Shown here piece by piece: positions 19,215 to 28,035 of a stretch of 57,069 nt of DNA (position 1 is the stretch's first letter; each line of letters begins with the position of its first letter). The position numbers were made by a program, and so were the translations under genes. Source of the DNA: Gemmataceae bacterium (GTDB lineage Bacteria > Planctomycetota > Planctomycetia > Gemmatales > Gemmataceae); NCBI GenBank assembly GCA_009697105.1, contig SIAQ01000018.1:1-57069 (forward strand). The letters run 5' to 3'. The notes beneath the pieces are model-generated. The model did no database searches and was not told where the DNA came from. It was given only the letters and a program-made list of their open reading frames with translations.

Positions 19215-22200
19215 ATGAAACTTCGTCTCTCCATCCTCGTCGCCGTTTTCGCTTTACCGTTCGCTATCCTGCAAACGTATACCACCGCTCAGAACCAACC
19301 GCTCAAAAAAGAAGTCATCCCCCATGCGCAGGCCAAACTGCCTGGCCCGGCCCTGTCGCCGCAGGAGGCACTGAAGAAATTCGAGGTCCCGCCGGGCTTT
19401 CGCATCGAGCTTGTCGCTGCCGAGCCGGACATCGTCAATCCCGTGGCGATGGCGTTCGACGAGCGTGGCCGAATCTGGATCACGGAGTCAATCGAATACC
19501 CGAAGAAAGCTGCGGGGCCGGGGCGGGATCGCGTCAAGGTTTTGGAGAGCACCAAGGGCGATGGCAAGTTCGACAAGGTCACCACCGTCATCGAAGGTCT
19601 CAACATCCCCTCCGGCATCGCCATCGGGCATGGCGGCGTTTGGCTTTGCAATGCTCCAGATATTCTCTTTTATCCCTTTGAGGATTTCGCGGCACCGAAG
19701 CTCGGCAAGCCGCAAGTCGTCGTCACCGGGTTTGGCCGATTCGATACGCACGAACTGCCGAACTCGTTGACCTGGGGCCCGGACGGTTGGCTGTACGGCC
19801 TGAACGGCGTCTTCAATCGCAGCGTCGTCAAGCAGGATGGCAAGACCTTCGACTTCACCTGCGCTCTTTTTAAGATTCATCCGAAGACCAAGAAATTCGA
19901 ACTCTTCTGCGAAGGCACATCGAACCCCTGGGGCCTGGCGTTCAACGACAACGGCGATGCCTTCGTCAGCGCTTGCGTCATCGATCACTTTTGGCACCTC
20001 ACCGAGACCGGCTATTACCACCGCCAGGGCGGGCCGTATCCGCCTTACACCTGGAAGATCGGCAGCATCGTCAAGCATAAGCACCAAAAAGCCGCGTACT
20101 GCGGCCTGTGCTGGTTCGATAGCGATGCCTATCCGCCGGAGTATCGTGAGAAGATGTACATGGGCAACATCCACGGCGGCGCGATCAACGTGGATCAACT
20201 GGCGAAGGATGGATCGACTTATTTCGCAAGCCCGGCGTTGAGCGCTAAGCCGCAAGCGGCGATCAAAGGCGTTGGTGAAGGGTCGAACTTCCTCCTCGCC
20301 AACGACGCCTGGTTCATGCCGGTCGCGCAAAAGGTTGGGCCGGACGGCTGCATCTACATCCTCGACTGGTACGACCGCTACCACTGCTACCAGGACGCCA
20401 ACCGCGACCCCGCCGGCATCGACCGCTTGAAGGGTCGGCTGTATCGCGTGGTGTATAAGGATTACAAGTCGGCGGGGACTTTTGATTTGAGCAAAGAGAG
20501 GAGTGACAAACTAATCGAACGACTGAAGAGCCCAAATGGGTACTTCCGCGATTTCTCTCAACACGTTCTATCCGAACGAATGTCAAAAGCAGACGGACAG
20601 CAAGATCTGGCGGATGCAATTTTAGGCACGGCAGATCTCGCTCTCAGCGGCGAACACATCGGAAGAAAGCCGCGGTTACATGCCATGTGGTCAATGATTG
20701 GCGGCGGCGATCTCGCACATGTTGACCTCAAGCAATTATTGCATCACCAAGACCCTACCTTCCGCGCTTGGGGGATACGTTCGGCTGTGAACAGGCAGAA
20801 TCTTACGCCTGCTATCCGCGAAAAAATTATCGTCATGGCCAAGGAGGCCTCGCCCGACGTGCAACTCCAGGTCGCTATCGCCGCCCGCAAGCTCAAGGGC
20901 GTCGATCCATTGCCGCTGCTTCTCGACGTCCTCGCCCACTGCGGCGATGACAAGCTGATCCCGCACATCGTCTGGCAGAACTTACATCCGCTGCTGGAAA
21001 AAGACGGCGAGCGCTTCCTCACCCTCGCCGCCAAGGTCGATCTCGCCAAGGCGCCGGGCGTCGCCAAAGTGTTGCCGCACGCCATCGATCGCATCCTGGG
21101 CAATGCCTCGGGCGATCCAGCGGCGGTCATCGGATTTATCGAAAAACTCCACAAAGACGAGAAAAAAGATTCCACCACGAGGCTCGTCATGGCCGCTCTG
21201 GCTGCCAAGGTGCAAAGCGGGGAAATATTCGGCACGCAAATGTCGATCCTCGCCAACCGGCTTGCTCCGATTCTGGATAAATGCCTGAACGACAACGGCC
21301 GAGCCTTGCAACTCGACGCCGCGATTCTGGATGTTTCGATGAAAGGAAAAAAAAGTCTGGAGCGGGTCCGCGTGGCGACCTACAGCGATAACTCCGAAAG
21401 CGATTCGCTTCGTGCGCTCGACGCGCTCCTTTTCAGCGGCCATGATCCCCGGCCGACCGTCCATCTCATCTTCGACGATCCGAGTCCGCGTTTTCGCTCG
21501 CTACGAGGCAACGCGATTCAACGGCTGAGCAAGCTCAGTGTCCCCTGGGTTCCGGAAACGGTGCTCACACGCTATGAAAAATTTACGCCCGACGAACAAG
21601 CGAAAGCCATCGAACTGCTCACCCAGCGCCCCACCTGGGCCAAGGCGCTCTTCAACGAAATCGCCGCGAAGAACATCAGCAAGGACGTGATCAACATCAA
21701 CCAAGCCCGCCGCTTGCTTTCCACGAAGGACAAGGACCTCGCGCAGCTCATCGAAAAGCACTGGGGCATCCCGCGCGACACCCGCAATCCCGAGCGCGAA
21801 CGCATCGTCACGCAGATGAAGGAGCTGTTCGCCAAAACGCCCGGCGATCCGAAGGCGGGGCAACCGATCTTCAAGAAACTGTGCGCTCAATGCCATAAGC
21901 TGCACGGCGAGGGCGCCGAAGTCGGGCCGGACATCACTTCGAATGGCCGCAGCGATTTCGATCAACTGCTGTCGAACATCTTCGATCCGTCGCTCGTCAT
22001 CGGCAGCGGCTACCAGGCGGTGACCGTGATTACGAAAAAGGGCCTGACGATCTCCGGCCTCGTCGTCGAGGACAACCTGCAGCGCGTCGTGCTCAAGGTA
22101 CAAGGCGGCGAGTTGAAGACGTTCGCCCGCGCCGACGTCGAGGAACAATTCACGAGCAAGCTCTCGATGATGCCGGAAGATTTAGAGAAGCAGCTCAGGC

Positions 22201-22292
22201 CGCAAGAGATCATCGACCTGCTGTCGTACCTGAGCCTGGACCGTCCGCCGGAGGATGAGAAGGCGCGGAAGATTCCGGGGACGCCGCGTTAA
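19215..22292 (+). CDS. PVC-type heme-binding CxxCH protein (propeller-HEAT-cytochrome c)
   Basis: The 1025-residue protein starts with a signal peptide (about residues 1-26, TYTTAQ). A glucose/sorbosone-dehydrogenase-like propeller follows (FEVPPGFRIELVAAEPDIVNP; GVWLCNAPDILFY; DGCIYILDWYDRYHC), then a long helical HEAT-like region. A C-terminal cytochrome c segment contains CAQCH followed by KLHGEGAEVGPDI. The planctomycete family (the TIGR02604-type membrane-bound dehydrogenase domain with a heme-binding domain) is usually exported and is presumed to oxidise sugars or alcohols; the substrate is unknown. Its C-terminal RPPEDEKARK ends just before the hairpin duplication of the next gene. It is probably transcribed alone. 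Confidence 0.92.
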   Translation: MKLRLSILVAVFALPFAILQTYTTAQNQPLKKEVIPHAQAKLPGPALSPQEALKKFEVPPGFRIELVAAEPDIVNPVAMAFDERGRIWITESIEYPKKAAGPGRDRVKVLESTKGDGKFDKVTTVIEGLNIPSGIAIGHGGVWLCNAPDILFYPFEDFAAPKLGKPQVVVTGFGRFDTHELPNSLTWGPDGWLYGLNGVFNRSVVKQDGKTFDFTCALFKIHPKTKKFELFCEGTSNPWGLAFNDNGDAFVSACVIDHFWHLTETGYYHRQGGPYPPYTWKIGSIVKHKHQKAAYCGLCWFDSDAYPPEYREKMYMGNIHGGAINVDQLAKDGSTYFASPALSAKPQAAIKGVGEGSNFLLANDAWFMPVAQKVGPDGCIYILDWYDRYHCYQDANRDPAGIDRLKGRLYRVVYKDYKSAGTFDLSKERSDKLIERLKSPNGYFRDFSQHVLSERMSKADGQQDLADAILGTADLALSGEHIGRKPRLHAMWSMIGGGDLAHVDLKQLLHHQDPTFRAWGIRSAVNRQNLTPAIREKIIVMAKEASPDVQLQVAIAARKLKGVDPLPLLLDVLAHCGDDKLIPHIVWQNLHPLLEKDGERFLTLAAKVDLAKAPGVAKVLPHAIDRILGNASGDPAAVIGFIEKLHKDEKKDSTTRLVMAALAAKVQSGEIFGTQMSILANRLAPILDKCLNDNGRALQLDAAILDVSMKGKKSLERVRVATYSDNSESDSLRALDALLFSGHDPRPTVHLIFDDPSPRFRSLRGNAIQRLSKLSVPWVPETVLTRYEKFTPDEQAKAIELLTQRPTWAKALFNEIAAKNISKDVININQARRLLSTKDKDLAQLIEKHWGIPRDTRNPERERIVTQMKELFAKTPGDPKAGQPIFKKLCAQCHKLHGEGAEVGPDITSNGRSDFDQLLSNIFDPSLVIGSGYQAVTVITKKGLTISGLVVEDNLQRVVLKVQGGELKTFARADVEEQFTSKLSMMPEDLEKQLRPQEIIDLLSYLSLDRPPEDEKARKIPGTPR

Positions 22293-22304
22293 GCTCTTGA
22301 CAGC

Positions 22305-22442
22305 CGTCCTTGTATTTCTGTACCTTACCTACAGAAATACAAGGACGCATTTATGATCCGCGGCAGTCATTAACGTCCTTGTATTTCTGTACCTTACCTA
22401 CAGAAATACAAGGACGCATTTATGATCCATCGCAGCCATTTT
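22305..22442 (+). promoter_or_regulatory. 69-bp tandem duplication of hairpin plus start region
   Basis: Two direct copies (22305-22373, 22374-22442) each hold a perfect 17-bp inverted repeat (22306-22322/22330-22346 and 22375-22391/22399-22415) with loop CCTTACC. The right arm ends AAGGAC, a ribosome-binding site 8 bases before an ATG. In copy 1 the ATG opens a six-codon ORF, MIRGSH-stop. In copy 2 the ATG is the start of the AAA/DUF4143 gene. The hairpin would occlude the ribosome-binding site, or the palindrome could be a repressor site. Confidence 0.7.
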
Positions 22443-23573
22443 CTGAAGATTATTCGCTCCGTACTGGCGCACAATCCGATCTGCGCGCTGCTCGGTCCCA
22501 GGCAGTGCGGCAAAACCACATTGGCCCGCCAACTCGCCAAGCGCAAATCATCCCACTACTTCGACCTGGAAACTGCCATTGGCCGCGCTCGACTGGCGAA
22601 TCCCGATCTGACGCTGGGACCTTTGAAAGGTCTCGTCATCATCGACGAAATCCAGCGCCAGCCGGAGTTGTTTACCGCTCTGCGTCCGCTTGCCGATCGG
22701 CCTCGAACACCGGCTAAATTCTTGATCCTGGGCAGTGCCGCTCCCAGCTTGATTCGCGGCGCGAGTGAATCGCTGGCGGGCCGCGTCGGCTTCGTCGACC
22801 TTTCGCCGTTCGATCTATCGGAAATTGACGCACCGAAAGAGCAAACGCTCTGGCGTCGCGGCGGGTTTCCCCGCTCGTTTCTCGCCCGCAGCGAAGCGCT
22901 GAGCTTCAACTGGCGGCAAGACTTCATTCGCACCTTCCTGGAGCACGACATCCCGCAACTCGGCATCCGCATCCCCGCCGACACACTGAGGCGATTTTGG
23001 CTCATGATCGCCCATTACCACGCCCAAATTTGGAACGGCGCTGAGTTAGCGCGAGCCCTCGGCACCTCCGAGCATTCCGTGCGCAACTATCTCGATTTGC
23101 TCACCGGCACGTTCCTGTTGCGACAGCTGCCGCCCTGGTTCGAGAATCTCGGCAAACGCCAGAACAAAGCACCGAAGGTCTACGTGCGCGATTCGGGCCT
23201 TCTGCATGCTCTACTGTCACTGCAGAGCCAGACCGACCTTGACGGGCATCCCAAATACGGCGCGTCGTGGGAGGGATTCGCTCTCGAACAAGTGCTGAGC
23301 GTGACTGGCGCCGCCCAGGCATTTTGCTGGGGCACACACGCCGGGGCGGAATTGGACCTCTTGCTTTTCATACGCGGCAAGCGTTACGGCATCGAATTCA
23401 AAACAACCGCGGCTCCGGAAATGACGAAGTCGCTGCACATCGCCCTTGCCGATCTGAAGCTCGATCAGGCCTGGATCGTGTATCCGGGTGCGGAGTCTTA
23501 CCGCATTCATGAACGTGTCGAGGCGATTTCTCTGCAAGCCATCGTCAAATCGCTCACGCGATTCGCGCGGTGA
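22422..23573 (+). CDS. AAA ATPase with C-terminal DUF4143 domain
   Basis: The 383-residue protein has Walker A GPRQCGKT at residues 25-32 and a Walker B-like GLVIIDEIQRQPEL near residue 70. A GSAAPSLIRGASESLAGR segment typical of this family follows. The DUF4143 part runs from about residue 190, with KVYVRDSGLLHALL and a restriction-nuclease-like FALEQVL...GAELDLLLFIRGKRYGIEFK end. Such ATPases are common, often mobile and poorly understood. It is cytoplasmic. The start is fixed by the hairpin-borne ribosome-binding site and by similarity to the duplicated copy. It converges with the gene ending at 23578, with only four bases between. Confidence 0.9.
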   Translation: MIHRSHFLKIIRSVLAHNPICALLGPRQCGKTTLARQLAKRKSSHYFDLETAIGRARLANPDLTLGPLKGLVIIDEIQRQPELFTALRPLADRPRTPAKFLILGSAAPSLIRGASESLAGRVGFVDLSPFDLSEIDAPKEQTLWRRGGFPRSFLARSEALSFNWRQDFIRTFLEHDIPQLGIRIPADTLRRFWLMIAHYHAQIWNGAELARALGTSEHSVRNYLDLLTGTFLLRQLPPWFENLGKRQNKAPKVYVRDSGLLHALLSLQSQTDLDGHPKYGASWEGFALEQVLSVTGAAQAFCWGTHAGAELDLLLFIRGKRYGIEFKTTAAPEMTKSLHIALADLKLDQAWIVYPGAESYRIHERVEAISLQAIVKSLTRFAR

Positions 23574-23577
23574 CTGC

Positions 23578-24054
23578 CTACTTCACCGCCTCCTCGCGAA
23601 ACACCATGGCATCGCCGCAGCAGTCGCAGATGCCAGCTTCGTAGCGTTTGATGACGCACACGTCGCACCAGTAGTAGATGTCGTGCAGCTTTTCTTTGAC
23701 CAAACTGTGAACGGTGATGACTTGCAGGTACGGCGAGTTCGGCACGAGACGCGCGGTCAGCCGCATCGGGCGGTTGAGCAGCTTGGCGTCCTTGAAGAAC
23801 ATCCGCGAGCCTTCGTCCTTGATAACCGGATGCAGCCTGCCGTCGCTGGTGCGCAACACCAATAAGTAGGGAGCGGTGTCGGCGTCGATCTTCGTGCCCG
23901 ATTTCGCCAGCGCCTCCGCGAGCGGCATGACGTTGCCATCGAAGATGCGATTGGCGTCGCTCGACTTCGTCCCGCCTGCCCAACCGCCGGCCAACGGCAG
24001 CAACGCAAAGACGAACGTCAGTAGCAGGGCGATGCGCCTTGTTCGATGGGTCAT
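23578..24054 (-). CDS. Secreted or membrane-anchored Cys-rich hypothetical protein
   Basis: This 158-residue protein has an N-terminal hydrophobic signal (TRRIALLLTFVFALLPLAGG). The mostly beta domain includes DTAPYLLVLRTSDGRLHPVI. A C-terminal cysteine cluster (CDVCVIKRYEAGICDCCGD, residues about 131-149) has five cysteines that could bind a metal or form disulfides. No named family is recognised. It lies 15 bp downstream of the Ser/Thr kinase gene on the same strand, so co-transcription is likely, but the kinase is cytoplasmic and this protein is predicted outside. The function is unknown. Confidence 0.75.
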   Translation of the reverse strand: MTHRTRRIALLLTFVFALLPLAGGWAGGTKSSDANRIFDGNVMPLAEALAKSGTKIDADTAPYLLVLRTSDGRLHPVIKDEGSRMFFKDAKLLNRPMRLTARLVPNSPYLQVITVHSLVKEKLHDIYYWCDVCVIKRYEAGICDCCGDAMVFREEAVK

Positions 24055-24069
24055 ATTGGCACCCGTCTT

Positions 24070-24951
24070 TCACCACTTCTTTGAGAGCAGCTCCACTGCC
24101 TCGCGGAAGTCGGCAGGGTTTTGGTAGCGATTGCGTGGATCACGTTCGATGCCCTTCAATAGGAATTTCACGACGTCATCGGTAAGCTCCGGCCGATATT
24201 CGCACGGGTCATGCGGAGCTTGGTTCACGATCGCGCTGAGAACCTTCTCCGAAGGGCCCTTTTCCCACGGCAGCGTGCCGGTGAAGACCTCATACGCCGT
24301 GACGCCCAGGGCGAACATATCGACACGGTTATCGGTGGGCGAGCGTTTGATCAGTTCCGGTGCGAGATAGTTCGTCGTGCCGGTGCGGTTGCCTGGCCTG
24401 CAGTAATCGGGCTTGTAGGGAATCGTCAGGCCGAAGTCGATGATCTTGACGACGCCTTCCTTGGTGACCATGACGTTGCGCGGGCAGATGTCGCGGTGTA
24501 GGTAGCCGCTCTTGTGCATGAATTCGATGCCGGTCGCATACTGGCTTAAATAGTTGACGCGCTTGCCCGTGAGGTCTTTGTGCTTGGTCTCGATGAGGAA
24601 GTTGAGACCAACGCCATCGACAAGTTCCATGACGATGAAAGGTTCTTTGTCTGTCGTCAGACCATGTTCAAAGGTTTGCACGATGTTATCGTGCTTGAGC
24701 AGCATGGCGATTTCGCCTTCGGGCGGCTTCTTGAGACCTTTGAACCGGGCTTCAAACTTCTCCGCCTTCACCTTGTCGAGCACTTTCAAGCAGACAGTAC
24801 GTCCGTTATCGCGATCGCGCGCGCGATAGACCTTCGACATGCTGCCCTGCCCCGTTCGGCCTAACAACTCGAAGCGCTTGTTGATGTCAACAATCGGCAA
24901 ATTGCTGGATTCGGAATTGAACCATACTTTGAGTTTATCGAAGAAGCTCAT
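24070..24951 (-). CDS. Hanks-type serine/threonine protein kinase, kinase domain only
   Basis: From the ATG at 24951 the protein has 293 residues and consists almost entirely of one kinase domain. It contains a glycine loop (GRTGQGSMSKVYRARD), the catalytic Lys region (CLKVLDK), the catalytic loop HRDICPRNVMV, DFG in IIDFGLT, and an activation segment with GTTNYLAPEL. The C-lobe follows to NRYQNPADFREAVELLSKKW. There is no transmembrane or sensor domain, unlike many planctomycete kinases. The ORF could begin six codons earlier (MHRRYS), but MSFFDKLK is the more usual start. A small secreted Cys-rich protein is encoded 15 bp downstream; accD lies upstream beyond a palindromic repeat. Substrates are unknown. 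Confidence 0.92.
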   Translation of the reverse strand: MSFFDKLKVWFNSESSNLPIVDINKRFELLGRTGQGSMSKVYRARDRDNGRTVCLKVLDKVKAEKFEARFKGLKKPPEGEIAMLLKHDNIVQTFEHGLTTDKEPFIVMELVDGVGLNFLIETKHKDLTGKRVNYLSQYATGIEFMHKSGYLHRDICPRNVMVTKEGVVKIIDFGLTIPYKPDYCRPGNRTGTTNYLAPELIKRSPTDNRVDMFALGVTAYEVFTGTLPWEKGPSEKVLSAIVNQAPHDPCEYRPELTDDVVKFLLKGIERDPRNRYQNPADFREAVELLSKKW

Positions 24952-25026
24952 GGAATACCTTCGATGCACACGGGGTTTCGTATGGAACCTGTTGGCTCTG
25001 CGCCAAACTTGTGGAAATCTGCAATT

Positions 25027-25107
25027 AAGCCCAGGGGTGAGGTACTCCGAACCTCTGGGCTTTTACAGAACCATCCCAGGGGTTCGGAGTACCTCACCCC
25101 TGGGCTT
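25027..25107. repeat. Palindromic repeat, CCCAGGGGTGAGGTACTCCGAA family (copy 1)
   Basis: Inverted arms at 25027-25059 and 25075-25107 lie between the accD 3' end and the kinase start. Other copies are at 28217-28251 (one arm only), 29343-29423, 34853-34932 and 50957-51038. Confidence 0.85.
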
Positions 25108-25146
25108 GCTTCAACATCCACAACTTACGCGGAGTACCGCTGCTTC

Positions 25147-25965
25147 TCAATGTTCACAATAGTCGATAATGCGTGCAAGTTCCATGCGAAGTTCCTTGCG
25201 ATGCACAATTCGGTCGACGAAACCGTGCTTGAGCAGAAACTCGCTGGTCTGGAATCCTTCAGGCAGTTCCAGGCGAACGGTGTTCCAAATGGTGCGTTTG
25301 CCCGCGAAGCCGATTAGCGCGCCAGGCTCGGCGAACGTGAAGTCGCCTTGCAGCGCGAAGCTCGCCGCGACGCCGCCCATCGTGGGATTGGTGAGAATCG
25401 AGATGTAAAGCCCGCCGGCCTTATCATGGCGTGCGAGGGCGGACGAGATCTTCGCCATCTGCATGAGCGACAGGATGCCTTCCTGCATGCGAGCCCCGCC
25501 GCCGGAACCGCTGACGATGATGAGCGGCAGCTGCAGCCGCGTGGCTTCCTCGGCCGCGCGCGTCAGCTTCTCGCCGACGACCGAGCCCATGCTGCCGGCC
25601 ATGAACGCGAAATCGGTGACTGCAAACACAACGGGACGCCCGCGGATGTAGCCGCGCCCGACGACAGCGGCGTCGAGCATCTTCGTCTTGGCCTGCTCCG
25701 CTTTGAGGCGTTGCCTGTAGAGAACGCGGTCGTTGAATTGCAGCGGATCGCACGGCCTAATGTCGTGGAACCATTCCTCGAAGCTTTCTTCGTCGAGAAG
25801 CTGTTTAATGCGCGACCGGGCCGGCATGTAAAAATGATGGCTGCATTCGGGGCAGACGCTGAAACGTGCCTCGGCCTCTTTGCGGAAAACTGTCGCTTTG
25901 CACTGCGGACAGCGAATCCACAGGCCTTCGGGTACGCCACGTTTGCTGGTGCCGGCGGTTGACAT
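25147..25965 (-). CDS. accD: Acetyl-CoA carboxylase carboxyltransferase subunit beta
   Basis: From the ATG at 25965 this is a 272-residue AccD. It has the N-terminal four-cysteine zinc finger (CPQC near residue 19 and CPECSHHF near 39), then the crotonase-like carboxyltransferase core with [37 protein letters not shown] and [20 protein letters not shown]. With AccA it transfers CO2 from carboxybiotin to acetyl-CoA to form malonyl-CoA for fatty-acid synthesis. AccA is not in the window; the biotin ligase gene is at 55902-56696. The longer frame to 26028 was rejected because its extra 21 residues are Arg/Ala-rich and come from the upstream repeat. Confidence 0.95.
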   Translation of the reverse strand: MSTAGTSKRGVPEGLWIRCPQCKATVFRKEAEARFSVCPECSHHFYMPARSRIKQLLDEESFEEWFHDIRPCDPLQFNDRVLYRQRLKAEQAKTKMLDAAVVGRGYIRGRPVVFAVTDFAFMAGSMGSVVGEKLTRAAEEATRLQLPLIIVSGSGGGARMQEGILSLMQMAKISSALARHDKAGGLYISILTNPTMGGVAASFALQGDFTFAEPGALIGFAGKRTIWNTVRLELPEGFQTSEFLLKHGFVDRIVHRKELRMELARIIDYCEH

Positions 25966-25982
25966 GGATAGTTCCTTCGTTC

Positions 25983-26075
25983 GTTTAGCCGCTCGCCTTT
26001 GGCGAGCACGGGCGCGGGCGCAACCCAATTCCGCAAAACGTCACATCCGCCCTCGCCAAAGGCGAGCGGCTAAAC
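25983..26075. repeat. Palindromic repeat, GTTTAGCCGCTCGCC family
   Basis: Arms at 25983-26006 and 26052-26075 are complementary around a ~45-base loop. The repeat fills the gap between pgk and accD. Confidence 0.8.
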
Positions 26076-26080
26076 AAATT

Positions 26081-27328
26081 CTACGCCTCCGACAGCGCCG
26101 CGAGGCCTGGGAGGGTCTTGCCTTCGAGCAGTTCAAGCGACGCCCCGCCTCCGGTGGAGCAGTGGGTGACCTTGTCTTCGACGTTCCACTTCGCCGCCGC
26201 CGTCGCCGTGTCACCGCCGCCGATGACAGTCACGGCGCCGCGCGCGGTAGCAGCGACGACCGCGTCCATGATGGCCCGCGTGCCGGCGGCGAACTTATCC
26301 ATCTCGAACACGCCGACAGGCCCGTTCCAGATAATCGTCTGGGCCCGCGCGATCACTTCCTGGAACTTCTTAATCGTTTCCGGGCCGCAATCTAGTCCCT
26401 GCCAACCGGCCTCAATACCCTGCACCGCACTCACGACCTTCGTGTTCGCGTTTTTATCGAACTTGTCGGCCAGCGTGAAATCGATCGGCAAATGAATCGT
26501 CTTGTTGTTCGCCTTGGCTTTCGCCATGATGGTCGGCACGAGTTCAGCGTCCTCGGGATAGAAGAGCGAATCGCCGATCGGCATTTTGTTAATTACCTTC
26601 AGAAACGTATACGCCATCCCGCCGCCGATGATGATCTCATCGGCCAGGTCGAGCAGATTTTCGACAAGCTGGATCTTGTCGGATACCTTTTTACCGCCGA
26701 GGATTGCGAGTAATGGCCGTTTGGGATGATCGAGCACTTTGGAGAACTCGTCGAGTTCCTTCTGCATCAAGAACCCCGCCGCGCGAATCGGGAGCACTGT
26801 GCCGACCATCGAGCTGTGAGGCCGATGCGCCGTGCCGAAGGCATCGTTGATGTAAATGTCGCCGAGTTTCGACAGCGATGCCCGAAAGGCGGAGATCTCG
26901 GCCTCCGACGCTTTCTTGATCGTCTGCTTTGTCACTGGATCCTTGATCTTGCCTTCTTCCTCGATGTGAAAGCGCAAATTCTCCAGCAAGATAACCTCGC
27001 CGGGCTTCAAGGCGGCACACGCGGCTTCGACCTCGGCGCCAACGCAATCGGGCAGGAATTTCACTGGCCTGCCGATCAGCTCTTGCAACTTGTCCGCGAT
27101 CGGCTTGAGGCTGTACTCGGGTTTGACCTCGCCATCAGGCCGACCGAGGTGGCTCATCAGCACCAGGCTCGCGCCGTGATCGAGAGCGTACCTGATCGTG
27201 GGCAGCGCCGCCACGATCCGCTGCGAACTCGTGATCGCGCCGGATTTATCCTGCGGCACGTTGAAGTCCACGCGCATGAGTACGCGTTTGCCCTTGAGGT
27301 CAAGTTTGTCGATGGATAGCTTCGGCAT
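26081..27328 (-). CDS. pgk: Phosphoglycerate kinase
   Basis: From the ATG at 27328 the protein has 415 residues and is full length. It has the N-terminal [15 protein letters not shown] and ENLRFH, and the hinge and ATP-domain blocks [36 protein letters not shown] and [12 protein letters not shown], with C-terminal [16 protein letters not shown]. It converts 1,3-bisphosphoglycerate plus ADP to 3-phosphoglycerate plus ATP in glycolysis. AAAGGGA lies about six bases before the ATG, so it has its own ribosome-binding site. The unusual point is that the upstream PIN-domain gene runs into this ORF in frame with no stop. The gap gene lies farther upstream on the same strand, as in typical gap-pgk operons. 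Confidence 0.96.
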   Translation of the reverse strand: MPKLSIDKLDLKGKRVLMRVDFNVPQDKSGAITSSQRIVAALPTIRYALDHGASLVLMSHLGRPDGEVKPEYSLKPIADKLQELIGRPVKFLPDCVGAEVEAACAALKPGEVILLENLRFHIEEEGKIKDPVTKQTIKKASEAEISAFRASLSKLGDIYINDAFGTAHRPHSSMVGTVLPIRAAGFLMQKELDEFSKVLDHPKRPLLAILGGKKVSDKIQLVENLLDLADEIIIGGGMAYTFLKVINKMPIGDSLFYPEDAELVPTIMAKAKANNKTIHLPIDFTLADKFDKNANTKVVSAVQGIEAGWQGLDCGPETIKKFQEVIARAQTIIWNGPVGVFEMDKFAAGTRAIMDAVVAATARGAVTVIGGGDTATAAAKWNVEDKVTHCSTGGGASLELLEGKTLPGLAALSEA

Positions 27329-27733
27329 GAAATTCCCTTTGTCGATGATTAGCTGCACATGCAAGTAATCGAGGATTTTCTTGTCAGCAGTGAGGAACGG
27401 AATGTTCAACACGCGAGCCGTCGCAACGATGATTTGATTGGCGGGATCGCGGTGAAGCGGCTGCGGAAGACGGTTGGCTTCGATCGCCATTTTCGATGCC
27501 AACTTCGCCAATCGGACACCCGGCTCATTTAGCGCCGCAGCAATCCAATTATCCAATGAATCGTCAAGGTCAAGCCGGCCCGCCTCAACCAGTTTTGCGA
27601 TCTCCCAAACCGTAATTACGCTTACAAGCAAGCCCGATTTTGTGTGCTGACTGATTTGCCTGCGATGAAAAGCCGACAGCCTAGGATTCTTTTCGATCCA
27701 CCATACCAATATGTGGGTATCCAGAAGAATCAC
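27329..27733 (-). CDS. PIN-domain (VapC-like) ribonuclease, in frame with pgk
   Basis: The GTG at 27733 is preceded by GGGAGG seven bases upstream and overlaps the stop of the preceding ORF as GTGA, so translation is probably coupled. The 135 codons up to the pgk ATG make one complete PIN domain. It has the acidic residues in [11 protein letters not shown] (Asp 5), [20 protein letters not shown] and FLTADKKI. Type II VapC toxins cut RNA. The natural domain end ([10 protein letters not shown]) is reached, yet no stop follows: IIDKGNF leads straight to the Met of phosphoglycerate kinase. Uninterrupted translation would give a ~550-residue PIN-PGK protein. The paired antitoxin is presumably one of the two small ORFs just upstream. 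Confidence 0.85.
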
Positions 27734-28011
27734 GAATTGGCCTCCCAATCCTCCGCCGGACACGCAGGGCCAAAGGGGTCGTCATAACGTAGCACGGATC
27801 GCTCCATGAAGGTCGGATCCTCGGCCAAACGGCGCCTCATCTCATCCGATATTTTCGGTTTCGCAAGAAAGATGGAATCGTCCTCCTCCGATTCAGCCGG
27901 CGGACAGGCAGGACCGAATGGATCATCGTGTTCCAGAACGGAATCCTTCAACAAATCCGGATTTTCATGCCATAACTTTTCCAGTTCGCGCGACTGTGGC
28001 GGCTTTTCCAT
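27730..28011 (-). CDS. Small acidic protein with two DDPFGPACP repeats, candidate antitoxin
   Basis: This is a 93-residue protein from the ATG at 28011. A TTG at 28029 is also possible: the AGGAGG at 28032-28037 is 20 bases before the ATG but only two before the TTG, so the start is unresolved. It holds two similar units, [14 protein letters not shown] and [14 protein letters not shown], each preceded by an acidic helix-like stretch (NPDLLKD, DPTFMER). It overlaps the PIN gene by four bases (GTGA). This layout is that of a toxin-antitoxin pair, but the protein does not match a family I can name. Confidence 0.6.
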   Translation of the reverse strand: MEKPPQSRELEKLWHENPDLLKDSVLEHDDPFGPACPPAESEEDDSIFLAKPKISDEMRRRLAEDPTFMERSVLRYDDPFGPACPAEDWEANS

Positions 28012-28035
28012 AATGTGTGAGCGGATCAATTCCTC

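Noticed and set aside
22310..22717. A + strand ORF covering both hairpins (MYFCTLPTEIQGRIYD repeated)
   Set aside because: It is simply the tandem 69-bp duplication read in another frame; it overlaps the well-supported AAA gene and has no ribosome-binding site.
25966..26028. 21-residue N-terminal extension of AccD
   Set aside because: It is Arg/Ala-rich, derives from the GTTTAGCCGCTCGCC repeat, and precedes the usual AccD start by a non-homologous stretch.
26081..27733. Treating PIN-PGK as a single confirmed fusion gene
   Set aside because: pgk has its own ribosome-binding site and a normal start, so two separate products are equally possible. I list two CDS features and discuss the fusion as a finding.
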